Position numbers and translations under genes: made by a program. Under the pieces are notes generated by a model. It was not told the DNA's origin and did no database searches. It saw only the letters and a list, made by a program, of their open reading frames with translations. Positions 9,689-19,521 of a DNA stretch of 64,000 bases are shown piece after piece. Position 1 is the first letter of the stretch; each line of letters opens with the position of its first letter. The DNA is from Chitinophagaceae bacterium (GTDB lineage Bacteria; Bacteroidota; Bacteroidia; Chitinophagales; Chitinophagaceae): positions 1 to 64,000 of the forward strand of contig JAIYAN010000015.1 of NCBI GenBank assembly GCA_027489035.1, read 5' to 3'.

Positions 9689-9988
9689 ATGAAACTTTCT
9701 GACGTTTTAATAAAACCAATTTTATCTGAAAAAGCAAACAAGCAATCAGAAAAATTCAATCGCTATGCTTTTGTAGTAGATAGAAAAGCAAACAAGCTAG
9801 AAATCAAAAAAGCTGTTGAGTTATTTTATGGCGTACAGGTTGAAGAAGTGAATACCATGGTTGTTCCTTCAAAATTAAAATCTAAATACACAAAAGCAGG
9901 ATATATCGTAGGTCGTAAGCCAGCTAAGAAAAAAGCAATGGTAACTGTTGTTGCCGGCGAAACAATCGATTTATACTCAGCAGTATAA
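9689..9988 (+). CDS. rplW: 50S ribosomal protein L23
   Basis: 99 residues. 'LIKPILSEKANKQSEK' near the start and 'YVVGRKP'-like end (YIVGRKPAKKKA) fit L23, the docking site for trigger factor and SRP at the tunnel exit. Position between rplD and rplB is the canonical order. Confidence 0.96.
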   Translation: MKLSDVLIKPILSEKANKQSEKFNRYAFVVDRKANKLEIKKAVELFYGVQVEEVNTMVVPSKLKSKYTKAGYIVGRKPAKKKAMVTVVAGETIDLYSAV

Positions 9989-10053
9989 TATCGAATATTT
10001 ATTCATGAATGGTGGTCAACACCGCAAAGTTTTGACAAAAAAAAGAAATTAAA

Positions 10054-10896
10054 ATGGCATTAAGAAAGTACAAACCAATTACAGCAGGAACCAGATGGAG
10101 AATAGGCAACGCCTATGCTGAAATTACAACGAATGTTCCTGAAAAGTCTTTGGTTGAAAAACAAAAAAGCACAGCAGGTAGAAATGCACAGGGTCGTCGT
10201 TCAATGAGATATATGGGTGGTGGTAACAAAACCATGTATCGTATCATCGACTTTAAAAGAAATAAAAAAGAAATTCCAGCTACTGTAAAAACGATTGAAT
10301 ACGATCCAAATCGTACTGCATTCATCGCTTTATTATCTTATGCTGATGGAGAAAAACGTTATATACTTGCTCCTCAAGGTTTGCAAGTTGGTCAAACTGT
10401 AATGAGTGGAGATAATGCAGCACCAGAATTAGGAAATGCATTAATGTTGAAATTCATGCCTTTGGGTACTAACGTGCACAATATTGAAATGCAACCTGGA
10501 CAAGGTGGAATTTTAGTACGTAGTGCAGGTACTTCAGCTCAGTTAACCAATAAAGAAGGAAAGTACGCGGTATTAAAAATGCCAAGTGGTGAGTTAAGAA
10601 AAGTGTTGATCAATTGCTATGCTACAGTGGGTGTGACTAGTAACAGCGATCATAACTTGGAAAGTATGGGTAAAGCTGGTCGTAATCGTTGGAAAGGTAT
10701 CAGACCAAGAACGAGAGCGGTAGCGATGAACCCAGTTGATCACCCGATGGGTGGTGGTGAAGGTCGTTCATCAGGTGGACATCCTCGTAGTCGTAAAGGT
10801 AAATATGCTAAAGGAGAAATTACCAGAACAAGAGGAAAAGGATCTGATAAAATGATCATCCAAAGAAGAAACGGTAAAAAATTACCAAATAAATAA
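10054..10896 (+). CDS. rplB: 50S ribosomal protein L2
   Basis: 280 residues, typical length. RNA-binding OB and SH3-like domains are followed by the C-terminal [13 protein letters not shown] loop containing the conserved His implicated in subunit association and peptidyl transfer. Essential for 50S assembly. 62 bp before rpsS. Confidence 0.98.
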   Translation: MALRKYKPITAGTRWRIGNAYAEITTNVPEKSLVEKQKSTAGRNAQGRRSMRYMGGGNKTMYRIIDFKRNKKEIPATVKTIEYDPNRTAFIALLSYADGEKRYILAPQGLQVGQTVMSGDNAAPELGNALMLKFMPLGTNVHNIEMQPGQGGILVRSAGTSAQLTNKEGKYAVLKMPSGELRKVLINCYATVGVTSNSDHNLESMGKAGRNRWKGIRPRTRAVAMNPVDHPMGGGEGRSSGGHPRSRKGKYAKGEITRTRGKGSDKMIIQRRNGKKLPNK

Positions 10897-10958
10897 TCAT
10901 TTCAAACTTGTTAAAATATTCAACTTCGGTTGAAGAATAAACAAAAACCAATTTAAAC

Positions 10959-11228
10959 ATGGCTCGTTCGTTAAAAAAAGGTCCTTACATTGAAGCTAAA
11001 CTTGAAATGAAAGTTATGGCTATCAACGAAGGAAAAGCAAAAAAATCTGTAATTAAAACTTGGAGTAGAAGAAGTACAATTACACCTGATTTCGTAGGAC
11101 AAACATTTGCAGTACATAATGGCAACAAATTCGTTCCAGTTTATGTAACAGAATTCATGGTTGGACATAAATTAGGCGAATTTTCACCAACAAGAAATTT
11201 CAGAGGTCACTCAAGTAAAAAAGGATAA
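10959..11228 (+). CDS. rpsS: 30S ribosomal protein S19
   Basis: 89 residues. [26 protein letters not shown] and [16 protein letters not shown] are textbook S19. It binds 16S rRNA with S13 in the 30S head. Canonical position after rplB. Confidence 0.98.
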   Translation: MARSLKKGPYIEAKLEMKVMAINEGKAKKSVIKTWSRRSTITPDFVGQTFAVHNGNKFVPVYVTEFMVGHKLGEFSPTRNFRGHSSKKG

Positions 11229-11268
11229 TAAAAGTGTTTAGGTAACCTAAACTAAAAAAATAGTAAAA

Positions 11269-11664
11269 ATGGAAGCAATTGCAAAATTAAACAACTACCC
11301 AACATCGCCTCGTAAAATGCGTTTGTTAGTAGATCTTATTCGTGGAATGAAAGTAGAAAAAGCATTGGCGGTATTGGAGCACAATCCAAAGCATCCTGCT
11401 GTGCCTTTACGCAAATTGGTTCTTTCTGCAATAAGCAATTGGAAGCAAAAAAACGAAGGCGCTGATGAATCTACACTAATTGTAAAAACAATTTTTGTTG
11501 ATGGTGCAAGAGTAATTAAGCGTATGCGTCCAGCTCCACAAGGTCGTGGTTACAGAGTTCGTAAGCGTAGCAACCACGTAACAGTAATTGTTGATGCTTC
11601 AACAGCTACTTCTAAAAAAGGTTCAAAAGTAGTTGAAAACGTGGAAGTTGTAGAAGCCGTTTAA
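11269..11664 (+). CDS. rplV: 50S ribosomal protein L22
   Basis: 131 residues. PTSPRKMRLLVDLIRGMKVEKAL at the start (read in part) and the tunnel-lining beta hairpin MRPAPQGRGYRVRKRSNHV identify L22. A short Ser/Lys/Val tail (about residues 112-131) extends past the usual end of about 110 residues. Confidence 0.97.
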   Translation: MEAIAKLNNYPTSPRKMRLLVDLIRGMKVEKALAVLEHNPKHPAVPLRKLVLSAISNWKQKNEGADESTLIVKTIFVDGARVIKRMRPAPQGRGYRVRKRSNHVTVIVDASTATSKKGSKVVENVEVVEAV

Positions 11665-11709
11665 AATAAAATTAAAAGACAAACACAAACTAATATTTAA
11701 AAACCGAAT

Positions 11710-12522
11710 ATGGGTCAGAAAACAAATCCGATAGGAGCTAGATTAGGAATCATCCGTGGTTGGGATAGCAATTGGTATGCAAGTAAAAAAGATTATGCTG
11801 GCAAATTAATTGAGGATGATAGAATCAGAAACTATCTGAATGCACGTATCAGCAAAGGCGGAATTGCTAAAATTGTAATTGAACGTACATTAAACAAATT
11901 AATCGTAACCATTCACACATCAAAGCCTGGTATCATCATCGGTAAAGGTGGTGGAGAAGTAGATAGAATTAAAGAAGAGCTTAAGAAATTGGTTGCTAAG
12001 GATGATGTACAAATCAATATTTTAGAGATTCGTCGTCCAGAATTAGATGCACAAATCGTTGGAGATACAATTGCTCGTCAAATTGAAAATCGTATCAACT
12101 ACAAACGTGCAATCAAAATGGCCATTGCTTCTGCATTAAGAATGGGCGCGGAAGGGATCAAAGTAAAAGTTGGTGGTCGTTTAGGTGGAGCAGAAATCGC
12201 TCGTAGTGAAGAAATCAAACAAGGTCGTACACCATTACATACTTTACGTATGGATATTGATTATGCTAGTTTATTTGCATTAACAGTATATGGTAAAATA
12301 GGTATTAAAGTTTGGATTTGTAAAGGTGAGGTTTTAGGCAAAAGAGATTTAAATCCAAATGTAATAGCTGGAGCTAAAAACGAAGGTCCAGAAAGATCAT
12401 CAGGTGGTTTTGATAGAAGAGACGATAGAAGAGGTGGTGATGACAGAAGAGGCGGCGGTAGAGGTGGAGAAAGAGGCGGTGGAGATAGACGTAATTCAGG
12501 TAGCACAGGAGGTAGAAGATAA
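11710..12522 (+). CDS. rpsC: 30S ribosomal protein S3 with RGG-rich tail
   Basis: 270 residues, longer than the usual 210-245. [13 protein letters not shown] start, KH domain with [10 protein letters not shown] (about residues 78-87) and the C-terminal S3 domain are intact. S3 lines the mRNA entry channel and contributes to mRNA unwinding. From about residue 232 a 39-residue tail of Arg, Gly and Asp ([12 protein letters not shown]) follows; it is low-complexity, presumably disordered and reminiscent of RGG RNA-binding tails. Its DNA (12404-12519) is a nearly pure purine strand. 57 bp before rplP. Confidence 0.97.
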   Translation: MGQKTNPIGARLGIIRGWDSNWYASKKDYAGKLIEDDRIRNYLNARISKGGIAKIVIERTLNKLIVTIHTSKPGIIIGKGGGEVDRIKEELKKLVAKDDVQINILEIRRPELDAQIVGDTIARQIENRINYKRAIKMAIASALRMGAEGIKVKVGGRLGGAEIARSEEIKQGRTPLHTLRMDIDYASLFALTVYGKIGIKVWICKGEVLGKRDLNPNVIAGAKNEGPERSSGGFDRRDDRRGGDDRRGGGRGGERGGGDRRNSGSTGGRR

Positions 12523-12579
12523 TATGTGTGTTAGAAATAATCACAAAAAAAATTAATAACATTAGTAAATTAGAATAAG

Positions 12580-13002
12580 ATGTTACAACCAAAAAGAACC
12601 AAACACAGGAAGACACAAAAAGGAAGAATGAAAGGTGATACAAAAAGAGGCGCTACGCTTGCTTTTGGTACCTTCGGTTTAAAAGCGCTTGATAGTGTAT
12701 GGTTAACAAATCGTCAAATAGAAAGTGCTCGTCAGGCAATGACTCGTCATATGAAAAGAGAAGGAAACGTTTGGATTAGAGTTTTCCCTGATAAACCAAT
12801 TACTGCTAAACCAGCAGAAGTAAGGATGGGTAAAGGTAAAGGTAATCCAGAAGGTTGGGCAGCAATTGTACAACCTGGAAGAATCTTGTTTGAAGCTGAT
12901 GGTGTACCATCGCAAGTAGCAAAAGAAGCATTCCATTTGGCTGCACAAAAATTACCAATTCTTACCAAATTTGTAATAAGTCACGATTATCAAGGCGCTT
13001 AA
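12580..13002 (+). CDS. rplP: 50S ribosomal protein L16
   Basis: 140 residues. [19 protein letters not shown] start, conserved '[20 protein letters not shown]' region and the '[10 protein letters not shown]' end identify L16, which contacts A-site tRNA. Canonical position between rpsC and rpmC. Confidence 0.98.
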   Translation: MLQPKRTKHRKTQKGRMKGDTKRGATLAFGTFGLKALDSVWLTNRQIESARQAMTRHMKREGNVWIRVFPDKPITAKPAEVRMGKGKGNPEGWAAIVQPGRILFEADGVPSQVAKEAFHLAAQKLPILTKFVISHDYQGA

Positions 13003-13039
13003 TAAATTATAACAATAGTTCACTATCAAATATTAGAAG

Positions 13040-13249
13040 ATGTTAAAAAAAATTGATTTTGTAAATTCTTTAAAGGGCTTAAGTGAGGTTGAATTAGTTG
13101 CAAAAATTAAAGAAGATGAAATTCGCATGAAGAAGTTATTGTTCACACATGCTGTTTCACCACTAGAGAATCCTCAATCTATTCGTTCTTTAAGAAGAGA
13201 GATTGCACGCATGAAAACACAATTAAGAAAAATTCAAATTGGAGCTTAA
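13040..13249 (+). CDS. rpmC: 50S ribosomal protein L29
   Basis: 69 residues, two long helices. 'FTHAVSPLENPQSIRSLRREIARMKTQL' (in part) is the L29 helix near the tunnel exit. 19 bp before rpsQ. Confidence 0.95.
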   Translation: MLKKIDFVNSLKGLSEVELVAKIKEDEIRMKKLLFTHAVSPLENPQSIRSLRREIARMKTQLRKIQIGA

Positions 13250-13268
13250 TCCGATAAAATAAACAAAG

Positions 13269-13538
13269 ATGGAATCAACAACAATAGTTAGAAATTTAAG
13301 AAAGACAAGGGTAGGTATTGTATCCAGTAATAAAATGGACAAAACCATTACTGTAAAAGTAGAGCGTAAAATTAAGCATCCACTTTATGGTAAGTTCCTT
13401 AAAAAGACAACCAGTTTTCATGCTCATGATGAAAAAAATGAGTGTAGTATTGGTGATATCGTAAAGATCATGGAGAGTCGTCCTTTAAGCAAAACAAAAC
13501 GTTGGAGATTAGTAGAGGTAGTTGAAAAAGTAAAGTAA
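13269..13538 (+). CDS. rpsQ: 30S ribosomal protein S17
   Basis: 89 residues. [20 protein letters not shown] start and [20 protein letters not shown] motif are the S17 signature. Primary 16S-binding protein with an OB fold. Confidence 0.97.
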   Translation: MESTTIVRNLRKTRVGIVSSNKMDKTITVKVERKIKHPLYGKFLKKTTSFHAHDEKNECSIGDIVKIMESRPLSKTKRWRLVEVVEKVK

Positions 13539-13610
13539 TTTTTAGAATAATATTTTTATTCAAAATTCATAAAATAGTTGTTGATTTTATCAACCTTAAA
13601 AGAAAAAAAA

Positions 13611-13979
13611 ATGATACAGCAAGAGAGTAGATTAAATGTAGCAGACAACAGCGGCGCGAAAGAAGTGCTTTGTATTCGTGTATTGGGAAACAGTGGTCAA
13701 GATTATGCAAAAATTGGAGATAAAATTGTTGTTACTGTTAAAGATGCAATGCCAGCAGGTGGTGTTAAAAAAGGTACAGTAAGTAAAGCAGTTATCGTAC
13801 GTACTGTAAACAAATTGCGTCGTAAAGATGGTTCATACATCAGATTCGATGACAACGCAGTTGTATTGTTGAATAACTCAGACGAACCAAGAGGAACACG
13901 TATTTTCGGGCCAGTGGCTCGTGAATTAAGAGATAAAGGGTACATGAAAATTATTTCACTTGCTCCTGAAGTATTATAA
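13611..13979 (+). CDS. rplN: 50S ribosomal protein L14
   Basis: 122 residues from the ATG at 13611 ([19 protein letters not shown]). An in-frame ATG at 13578 would add 11 residues not seen in L14, so it is rejected; the ATG at 13611 follows an A-rich stretch typical here. '[14 protein letters not shown]' and 'FGPVARELR' are conserved. Confidence 0.97.
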   Translation: MIQQESRLNVADNSGAKEVLCIRVLGNSGQDYAKIGDKIVVTVKDAMPAGGVKKGTVSKAVIVRTVNKLRRKDGSYIRFDDNAVVLLNNSDEPRGTRIFGPVARELRDKGYMKIISLAPEVL

Positions 13980-14024
13980 TAACAACAGAATCATTATTAA
14001 GCAATAAGCTAAAAGCGAATAAAA

Positions 14025-14363
14025 ATGAGTACAAGATTTAAACCAAAATTCAACATTAAAAAAGGAGACTCAGTAGTAGTTATTACTGGTGACGATAAAG
14101 ATTTGAGCAAGCCTCGTAAAGTGTTGGAAGTTATTGTTGATAAAGCACGTGTGTTAGTTGAAGGTGTTAACATCGTAACAAAGCATACTAAACCATCTGC
14201 ACAAAATACAAAAGGTGGAATCGTAAAAATTGAAGCACCTATTGCAATCAGCAATGTAATGCTATGGGATGCAAAATCAAAAGGGCCATCAAAAGTTACT
14301 AGAACTAGAGAAAATGGTAAATTAGTTAGAACCGCTAAAAAATCAGGGGAGGTAATCAAATAA
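14025..14363 (+). CDS. rplX: 50S ribosomal protein L24
   Basis: 112 residues. KOW motif '[24 protein letters not shown]' (in part) near the start. Assembly initiator of the 50S subunit. Its stop overlaps the next start by one base (TAATG), so translation of rplX and rplE is probably coupled. Confidence 0.96.
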   Translation: MSTRFKPKFNIKKGDSVVVITGDDKDLSKPRKVLEVIVDKARVLVEGVNIVTKHTKPSAQNTKGGIVKIEAPIAISNVMLWDAKSKGPSKVTRTRENGKLVRTAKKSGEVIK

Positions 14364-14938
14364 TGAGTACAAATAATAATATTCCAAGATTAGCAGACAA
14401 GTATAAAAAAGAAGTTATACCTGCTTTAATGAAAAAATTCAGTTACAAAACTGTAATGCAAGCACCAAAAATCACTAAGATTTGTTTAAATCGTGGTGTT
14501 AATGGCGCTGTAACAGATAAGAAACTTATTGATGTTGCTGTTGATGAACTATCAAACATCACCGGTCAAAAAGCTGTAGCAACAACATCTAAAAAAGATA
14601 TCTCAAATTTCAAACTTCGTAAGAATATGCCAATTGGTGCAAGAGTTACTTTGCGTGGTGTAAAAATGTACGAGTTTCTAGATCGTTTGGTTTCTGTATC
14701 ACTTCCTCGTGTTCGTGATTTCAAAGGAATCAATGATAAAGCATTTGATGGTAGAGGCAACTACACTTTAGGTGTAACAGAGCAAATTATCTTCCCTGAA
14801 ATAGATATTGATAAAGTAAATAAAATTACAGGTTTAGATATCACCTTTGTAACCACAGCACAAACCAATGAAGAAGCATATGAATTGCTTAAAGAAATGG
14901 GGATGCCTTTTAAAAACGTAAAAAAATCAGAAAACTAA
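14363..14938 (+). CDS. rplE: 50S ribosomal protein L5
   Basis: 191 residues. '[13 protein letters not shown]', '[14 protein letters not shown]', '[11 protein letters not shown]' and '[15 protein letters not shown]' are diagnostic. Binds 5S rRNA and P-site tRNA. Three bases separate it from rpsN. Confidence 0.97.
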   Translation: MSTNNNIPRLADKYKKEVIPALMKKFSYKTVMQAPKITKICLNRGVNGAVTDKKLIDVAVDELSNITGQKAVATTSKKDISNFKLRKNMPIGARVTLRGVKMYEFLDRLVSVSLPRVRDFKGINDKAFDGRGNYTLGVTEQIIFPEIDIDKVNKITGLDITFVTTAQTNEEAYELLKEMGMPFKNVKKSEN

Positions 14939-14941
14939 AAT

Positions 14942-15211
14942 ATGGCAAGAAAATCGATTGTAGCCAGACAAGCAAAAAGAGCTAGAATGGTAGCTAAATT
15001 TGCAGCTAAAAGAGAAGCTTTAAAAGCAGAAGGTAACTATGCTGAATTGGATTTATTACCTAAAAATGCTTCTCCTGTTCGCTTGAAAAACAGATGTCAA
15101 TTAACTGGACGTTCAAGAGGATATATGCGTCATTTCGGAATGAGCCGTTTAATGTTCCGCGACATGGCATTAGCTGGTAAAATTCCAGGCGTAAGAAAAG
15201 CAAGTTGGTAA
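14942..15211 (+). CDS. rpsN: 30S ribosomal protein S14 (zinc-free form)
   Basis: 89 residues. The C-terminal [20 protein letters not shown] motif is S14. Only one Cys is present, so this is the long, zinc-independent version rather than the CxxC zinc-ribbon type. Confidence 0.97.
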   Translation: MARKSIVARQAKRARMVAKFAAKREALKAEGNYAELDLLPKNASPVRLKNRCQLTGRSRGYMRHFGMSRLMFRDMALAGKIPGVRKASW

Positions 15212-15286
15212 TTTATTATTTGAATATTCAATTAATATCTTTCCAAAACAAGAACAACATTATTAAATCAATTAACATACATAACA

Positions 15287-15685
15287 ATGGTAACTGATCC
15301 TATAGCAGATTATTTAACAAGAATTCGTAATGCTCAAATGGCTAATCACCGTATCGTTGAGATTCCAGCTAGCAATTTAAAAAAGCGTATCACTGAAATC
15401 TTATACGATAAAGGGTACATCTTAAAATATAAATTTGAATCAGATTCAAAACAAGGCGTTATCAAAATCGCTTTGAAATATGATGCAAATACTAAGCTTC
15501 CAATTATCCAAAGTTTAGAAAGAATTAGTCGCCCAGGTTTACGTTCGTATAAAAAACCAGACGAATTCAAACGCGTTAAAAATGGTTTAGGTATTTCTAT
15601 CGTTTCTACTTCAAAAGGAGTTATGACGGATAAAGAAGCTAAAGCTCAAAACGTAGGTGGAGAAGTGCTTTGCAGTATATTCTAA
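15287..15685 (+). CDS. rpsH: 30S ribosomal protein S8
   Basis: 132 residues. 'DPIADYLTRIRNAQ' start and 'GLGISIVSTSKGVMTDKEA' end are conserved. In E. coli S8 autoregulates the spc operon; no obvious S8-type site was identified at the neighbouring junctions. 75-bp spacer upstream. Confidence 0.97.
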   Translation: MVTDPIADYLTRIRNAQMANHRIVEIPASNLKKRITEILYDKGYILKYKFESDSKQGVIKIALKYDANTKLPIIQSLERISRPGLRSYKKPDEFKRVKNGLGISIVSTSKGVMTDKEAKAQNVGGEVLCSIF

Positions 15686-15750
15686 TAAAAACATTGCCTT
15701 AAGCCTGCTATACATGGCTGACCGCATCACAAAAAATAAAAATTATAATT

Positions 15751-16305
15751 ATGAGTCGTATAGGTAAAAAACCAATTGAAATTACTGGTGGTGTAACCAT
15801 CACAGTTGGTTCTGATAACGTGGTTACAGTAAAAGGTCCAAAAGGACAATTGACTGAAGCTATTGATAGAGATATTAAAATTGAAGTTGTAGATAATATT
15901 GTAAATGTTGTTAGACCAACAGATCAAATTCGTCATCGTGCTATGCATGGTTTGTACCGTTCTTTGATTAGCAACATGGTTAAAGGAGTTACTGAAGGTT
16001 TCAAAAAAGAACTAGAACTTGTAGGGGTAGGTTATAAAGCAGCAAACACTGGAAATATCTTAGATTTAGCATTAGGTTATTCTCATAACATTTTGTTTGA
16101 AATCCCTAAAGAAATAAACATTTCAACTGCTCAAGAAAAAGGTAAAAATCCAATCATCACCTTAGAAAGTGTTGACAAACAATTAATTGGACAGGTTTGT
16201 GCTAAAATACGCAGCTTACGTAAACCAGAACCATACAAAGGAAAAGGTGTTAAGTTTGTAGGTGAGGTACTAAGAAGAAAAGCTGGTAAGTCGGCTGGTA
16301 AATAA
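15751..16305 (+). CDS. rplF: 50S ribosomal protein L6
   Basis: 184 residues. MSRIGKKPIEI start, 'GPKGQL' and the terminal 'RKPEPYKGKGVKFVGEVLRRKAGKS' region (in part) identify L6 near the GTPase-factor-binding site. Confidence 0.98.
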   Translation: MSRIGKKPIEITGGVTITVGSDNVVTVKGPKGQLTEAIDRDIKIEVVDNIVNVVRPTDQIRHRAMHGLYRSLISNMVKGVTEGFKKELELVGVGYKAANTGNILDLALGYSHNILFEIPKEINISTAQEKGKNPIITLESVDKQLIGQVCAKIRSLRKPEPYKGKGVKFVGEVLRRKAGKSAGK

Positions 16306-16354
16306 TTAATCATTAAATAATTCCTGGCAGCATCAGGAAACTAAATAAAGGAAA

Positions 16355-16708
16355 ATGAACAATAAATCAAACGCTAGACAGAAAATTAGATATCGTATTC
16401 GTAAAAAAGTGAGTGGCACTTCAGCTATTCCACGCCTAACCGTTTTTAGAAGCAATACAGATATTTATGCTCAATTAATTGATGACAACTCTGGTACTAC
16501 AATTGCCGCTTCATCATCTAAACAAAAAGATATTAGCGCTCAAAAAGCACCGAAAGTTGATAAAAGCAAAATGGTAGGTGAAGCAATCGCAAAAAAAGCA
16601 ATTGAATTAGGTGTTAGCAAAGTAGTTTTTGATCGTAGTGGTTATGTTTACCATGGAAGGGTTAAAGCTGTTGCTGAAGGTGCAAGAGAAGGTGGTTTAG
16701 TTTTTTAA
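16355..16708 (+). CDS. rplR: 50S ribosomal protein L18
   Basis: 117 residues. Basic N-terminus, 'RLTVFRSNTDIYAQLIDD' and 'FDRSGYVYHGRVKAVAEGAREGGL' (in part) are conserved. Partner of L5 on 5S rRNA. Confidence 0.97.
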   Translation: MNNKSNARQKIRYRIRKKVSGTSAIPRLTVFRSNTDIYAQLIDDNSGTTIAASSSKQKDISAQKAPKVDKSKMVGEAIAKKAIELGVSKVVFDRSGYVYHGRVKAVAEGAREGGLVF

Positions 16709-16762
16709 TAAAACTTTTAAGATTTTTAAAAATAGATTTATTTCAACATTCAAATAGAATAA

Positions 16763-17281
16763 ATGTCAAACGTAATTACAAATAAAATGAAGGCCGGCGA
16801 TCTTGAATTAAAAGAGAAAGTTGTTGCTATCAATCGTGTTGTAAAAACAACAAAAGGTGGACGTGCTTTTAGTTTCTCTGCTCTAGTGGTAGTAGGAAAC
16901 GAAGCAGGTGTAGTTGGTCACGGTTTAGGTAAAGCAAAAGAAGTTCAAGAAGCTATTACTAAAGGTATTGAAGATGCTAAAAAGAACTTGATCAAAGTTC
17001 CTGTTATGCACGGTACAATTCCTCATGATCAATTAAGTAAAGAAGGTGCTGCAAAGGTTTTAATTAAACCAGCGGCTCATGGTACTGGCGTTATCGCTGG
17101 AGGTAGCATGCGTGCAGTGTTAGAGTTTGCAGGTATTACCGACGTTTTAGCAAAAAACTTAGGTTCTGCAAATCCGCATAACGTGGTTAAAGCCACATTT
17201 AAAGCATTAGCTAGTTTACGTGAACCAGTTTCTATTGCAAAAACAAGAAACGTATCTTTGAAAAAAGTGTTCAACGGGTAA
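16763..17281 (+). CDS. rpsE: 30S ribosomal protein S5
   Basis: 172 residues. N-terminal double-stranded RNA-binding domain ('[19 protein letters not shown]', in part) followed by '[14 protein letters not shown]' and '[13 protein letters not shown]'. Decoding-accuracy protein. 27 bp before rpmD. Confidence 0.98.
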   Translation: MSNVITNKMKAGDLELKEKVVAINRVVKTTKGGRAFSFSALVVVGNEAGVVGHGLGKAKEVQEAITKGIEDAKKNLIKVPVMHGTIPHDQLSKEGAAKVLIKPAAHGTGVIAGGSMRAVLEFAGITDVLAKNLGSANPHNVVKATFKALASLREPVSIAKTRNVSLKKVFNG

Positions 17282-17308
17282 TTTTTTAGAATAATTTAAT
17301 TTTCAAGT

Positions 17309-17488
17309 ATGAAAAAGATAAAAGTAACACAAGTTAAAAGTGTAATTGATAGATCAGAACGCCAAAAAAGAACAATGGTTGCGCTAGGTCTTAAAAAAAT
17401 GAATGCATCTGTTGAAGTAGAAGCTACGCCTCAAATCTTAGGTATGGTAACTAAAGTGCATCATTTAGTAAAAGTAGAAGAAATTTAA
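17309..17488 (+). CDS. rpmD: 50S ribosomal protein L30
   Basis: A 59-residue gene found by reading the gap between rpsE and rplO. It starts MKKIKVTQVKSVIDRS and has the L30 core 'QKRTMVALGLKKMNASVEV' and end 'GMVTKVHHLVKVEEI'. Length and position are canonical. A hairpin with a T tract begins 5 bp after its stop. Confidence 0.95.
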   Translation: MKKIKVTQVKSVIDRSERQKRTMVALGLKKMNASVEVEATPQILGMVTKVHHLVKVEEI

Positions 17489-17492
17489 TTTT

Positions 17493-17525
17493 AATTTATG
17501 CTCTTATATGGAGCATAAATTTTTT
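17493..17525 (+). terminator. Terminator-like hairpin inside the operon (rpmD/rplO)
   Basis: An 11-bp perfect stem (AATTTATGCTC, 17493-17503, with its complement at 17511-17521), 7-nt loop and T5 tract. It lies between two co-directional ribosomal genes and may be an attenuator, a partial terminator or a processing site. Confidence 0.65.
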
Positions 17526-17548
17526 ATACAATATTTATTAATAAGCGA

Positions 17549-17561
17549 GGGGTGATACCCC
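17549..17561 (+). other. Small GC hairpin just upstream of rplO
   Basis: GGGGT-GAT-ACCCC, 20 bp before the rplO start, in an otherwise AT-only spacer. Possible translational control element or RNA stabiliser; function not known. Confidence 0.35.
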
Positions 17562-17581
17562 GTAAGTAAAAAATCAAAAAC

Positions 17582-18031
17582 ATGAAATTACATACATTAA
17601 AACCAGCAGAAGGTTCTACACACAAAGAAAAAAGAATTGGACGTGGTGAAGCAAGTGGTAAAGGTGGTACATCTACTAAAGGTAACAAAGGTGGACAAAG
17701 TAGAGCAGGTTACAAAAGCAAAAAAGCTTTTGAAGGTGGTCAGATGCCAATTCAACGTCGTATTCCAAAACGTGGATTTAAAAACATCAATAGAGTAGAG
17801 TTTAAAGTTATCAATGTTGGAAAAATTGATCATTATGCGGAGAAATATGGTATTACTGAATTCAGTTTGTCAAACCTATATATCAACGGTTTAATTGGTC
17901 AAACAGACTTGGTAAAAGTATTAGGTAACGGTGAAATCAAAGGAAAATATTCTTTCAAAATAAATGCAATCAGCGATAAAGCAAAAGCTGCAATCGAAGC
18001 TGCAGGTGGAACTGTTGAAATTGTAAAATAA
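17582..18031 (+). CDS. rplO: 50S ribosomal protein L15
   Basis: 149 residues. MKLHTLKPAEGSTHKEKRIGRG start, Gly/Lys-rich loop 'GKGGTSTKGNKGGQSRAG' and 'EGGQMPIQRRIPKRGFKN' identify L15. Upstream is a 93-bp spacer with two hairpins; downstream a palindrome separates it from secY. Confidence 0.97.
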   Translation: MKLHTLKPAEGSTHKEKRIGRGEASGKGGTSTKGNKGGQSRAGYKSKKAFEGGQMPIQRRIPKRGFKNINRVEFKVINVGKIDHYAEKYGITEFSLSNLYINGLIGQTDLVKVLGNGEIKGKYSFKINAISDKAKAAIEAAGGTVEIVK

Positions 18032-18048
18032 TTTCCCGATATTTGTCT

Positions 18049-18074
18049 GACACAATTTAAATTGTGTCTTTTTA
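18049..18074 (+). terminator. Terminator-like palindrome between rplO and secY
   Basis: A perfect 20-bp palindrome (ten-base arm GACACAATTT, 18049-18058) followed by a T-rich tract. As transcribed it could form a stem with T tail, so only part of the transcripts may enter secY. Confidence 0.6.
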
Positions 18075-18103
18075 TTTTTGAAAATTATAAATAATAAAAC
18101 TCT

Positions 18104-19447
18104 GTGAAGAAATTCATATCAACCTTAAAAAATATTTGGAGCATAGAAGAGCTACGTAATAAAATTACATTCACCATTCTATTGCTTTTCATATATCGCC
18201 TTGGTTCATTCATCGTATTACCAGGTATTGATCCCAATAAATTAAGCAACCTTAGCCAAAGTGCAAGCTCTGGCGTTTTAGGTTTATTAGATGCTTTCGT
18301 TGGTGGTGCTTTCTCTAAAGCATCAATTTTTGCATTAGGTATCATGCCTTATATTTCTGCATCAATCTTCATGCAATTAATGACCATCTTGATTCCTCAA
18401 ATGGCTAAAGTTCAAAAAGAAGGAGAAAGTGGAAGAAAAAAAATCAACCAATGGACAAGATATCTTACGGTTTTAATTACTGCTTTCCAAGCCGCAGCTT
18501 ATATCGGTTATCTTAAAAGTCCTTCAAATGCAGAAGCTCTAATTCCAGCTTATAGTGGTTTCTTCTGGGCATCAACGATTATTATTCTAACTGTAGGTAC
18601 ATTATTCGTAATGTGGTTAGGTGAAAAAATCACCGATAAAGGATTAGGTAATGGTACTTCAATCATCATCATGATCGGTATCTTAGCTCGTTTCCCACAA
18701 TCTTTCGGACAAGAGTGGACAGCTCGTTTTGCTCAAAGAGGTGCTGGTGGAATCTTATTAATGTTGGTTGAGATTTTATTCTTAGTAGCTATCATCATGG
18801 GTTTAATTATGCTAGTTCAAGGTACAAGAAAAGTACCTGTAGAATATGCTAAACAAATCGTTGGTAATCGTCAAACTGGTGGAGCTCATAATTTCTTACC
18901 ATTAAAAGTAAATGCTTCTGGAGTTATGCCAATCATCTTCGCTCAAGCAATTTTGTTTTTACCTACAGTATTTACTGGATTTACTGGATCAGGTTGGGCG
19001 CGTCATTTCACAGATCATACTGATGCTATTTACATGATTGTTTATTCAGTTTGTGTAATTGCATTTACATTCCTTTATACTGCTTTAATTTTCAATCCTA
19101 AACAAATGGCTGAAGAATTAAAGCAAAACAATGGTTTTATTCCTGGTGTTATGCCTGGTGAACCAACAGCAGATTATATCGGTACAATCATGGATAGAAT
19201 TACTTTGCCAGGAGCTGTTCTTTTAGCAATTGTTGGTATTCTTCCTGGTTTATTCGAATTGTCTTTAGGAATGTCTCAAGGATTTTCAACCTTCTTTGGT
19301 GGTACTTCTTTGTTAATCATGGTTGGTGTTATCTTAGATACTTTACAACAAATCGAAACGCAATTGTTAATGCGTCAATACGATGGTTTAATGAACTCTG
19401 GAAGAATTCAAGGAAGACAACAACAAATCGTACCAAGCGGTATGTAA
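18104..19447 (+). CDS. secY: Preprotein translocase subunit SecY
   Basis: 447 residues from a GTG start (18104); ten membrane segments expected. 'RLGSFIVLPGIDP', the plug region 'LGIMPYISASIFMQLM', 'GLGNGTSIIIMIGI' and the cytoplasmic loop 'NGFIPGVMPGEPT' are SecY hallmarks. Forms the SecYEG channel that feeds the T9SS-secreted proteins of this window. Last gene of the spc-type cluster and followed by a terminator. Confidence 0.98.
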   Translation: MKKFISTLKNIWSIEELRNKITFTILLLFIYRLGSFIVLPGIDPNKLSNLSQSASSGVLGLLDAFVGGAFSKASIFALGIMPYISASIFMQLMTILIPQMAKVQKEGESGRKKINQWTRYLTVLITAFQAAAYIGYLKSPSNAEALIPAYSGFFWASTIIILTVGTLFVMWLGEKITDKGLGNGTSIIIMIGILARFPQSFGQEWTARFAQRGAGGILLMLVEILFLVAIIMGLIMLVQGTRKVPVEYAKQIVGNRQTGGAHNFLPLKVNASGVMPIIFAQAILFLPTVFTGFTGSGWARHFTDHTDAIYMIVYSVCVIAFTFLYTALIFNPKQMAEELKQNNGFIPGVMPGEPTADYIGTIMDRITLPGAVLLAIVGILPGLFELSLGMSQGFSTFFGGTSLLIMVGVILDTLQQIETQLLMRQYDGLMNSGRIQGRQQQIVPSGM

Positions 19448-19474
19448 AATTAAACATTCACTTTACAAATATTT

Positions 19475-19506
19475 AAACCCCGGCGATTTTCGTTGGGGTT
19501 TGTTTT
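19475..19506 (+). terminator. Terminator after secY
   Basis: AAACCCCGGCG pairs with CGTTGGGGTTT (11 bp including two G-T pairs), loop ATTTT, followed by a T-rich tail. It closes the ribosomal protein operon. Confidence 0.85.
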
Positions 19507-19521
19507 AATAAATAGTTTCTA

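Noticed and set aside
13578-13610. Upstream ATG for rplN
   Set aside because: Would add 11 residues absent from L14 proteins; the ATG at 13611 gives the normal 122-residue protein.
14009-14359. 116-codon ORF antisense to rplX, and similar antisense ORFs across the ribosomal cluster
   Set aside because: They lie fully opposite well-conserved ribosomal genes and reflect codon composition.
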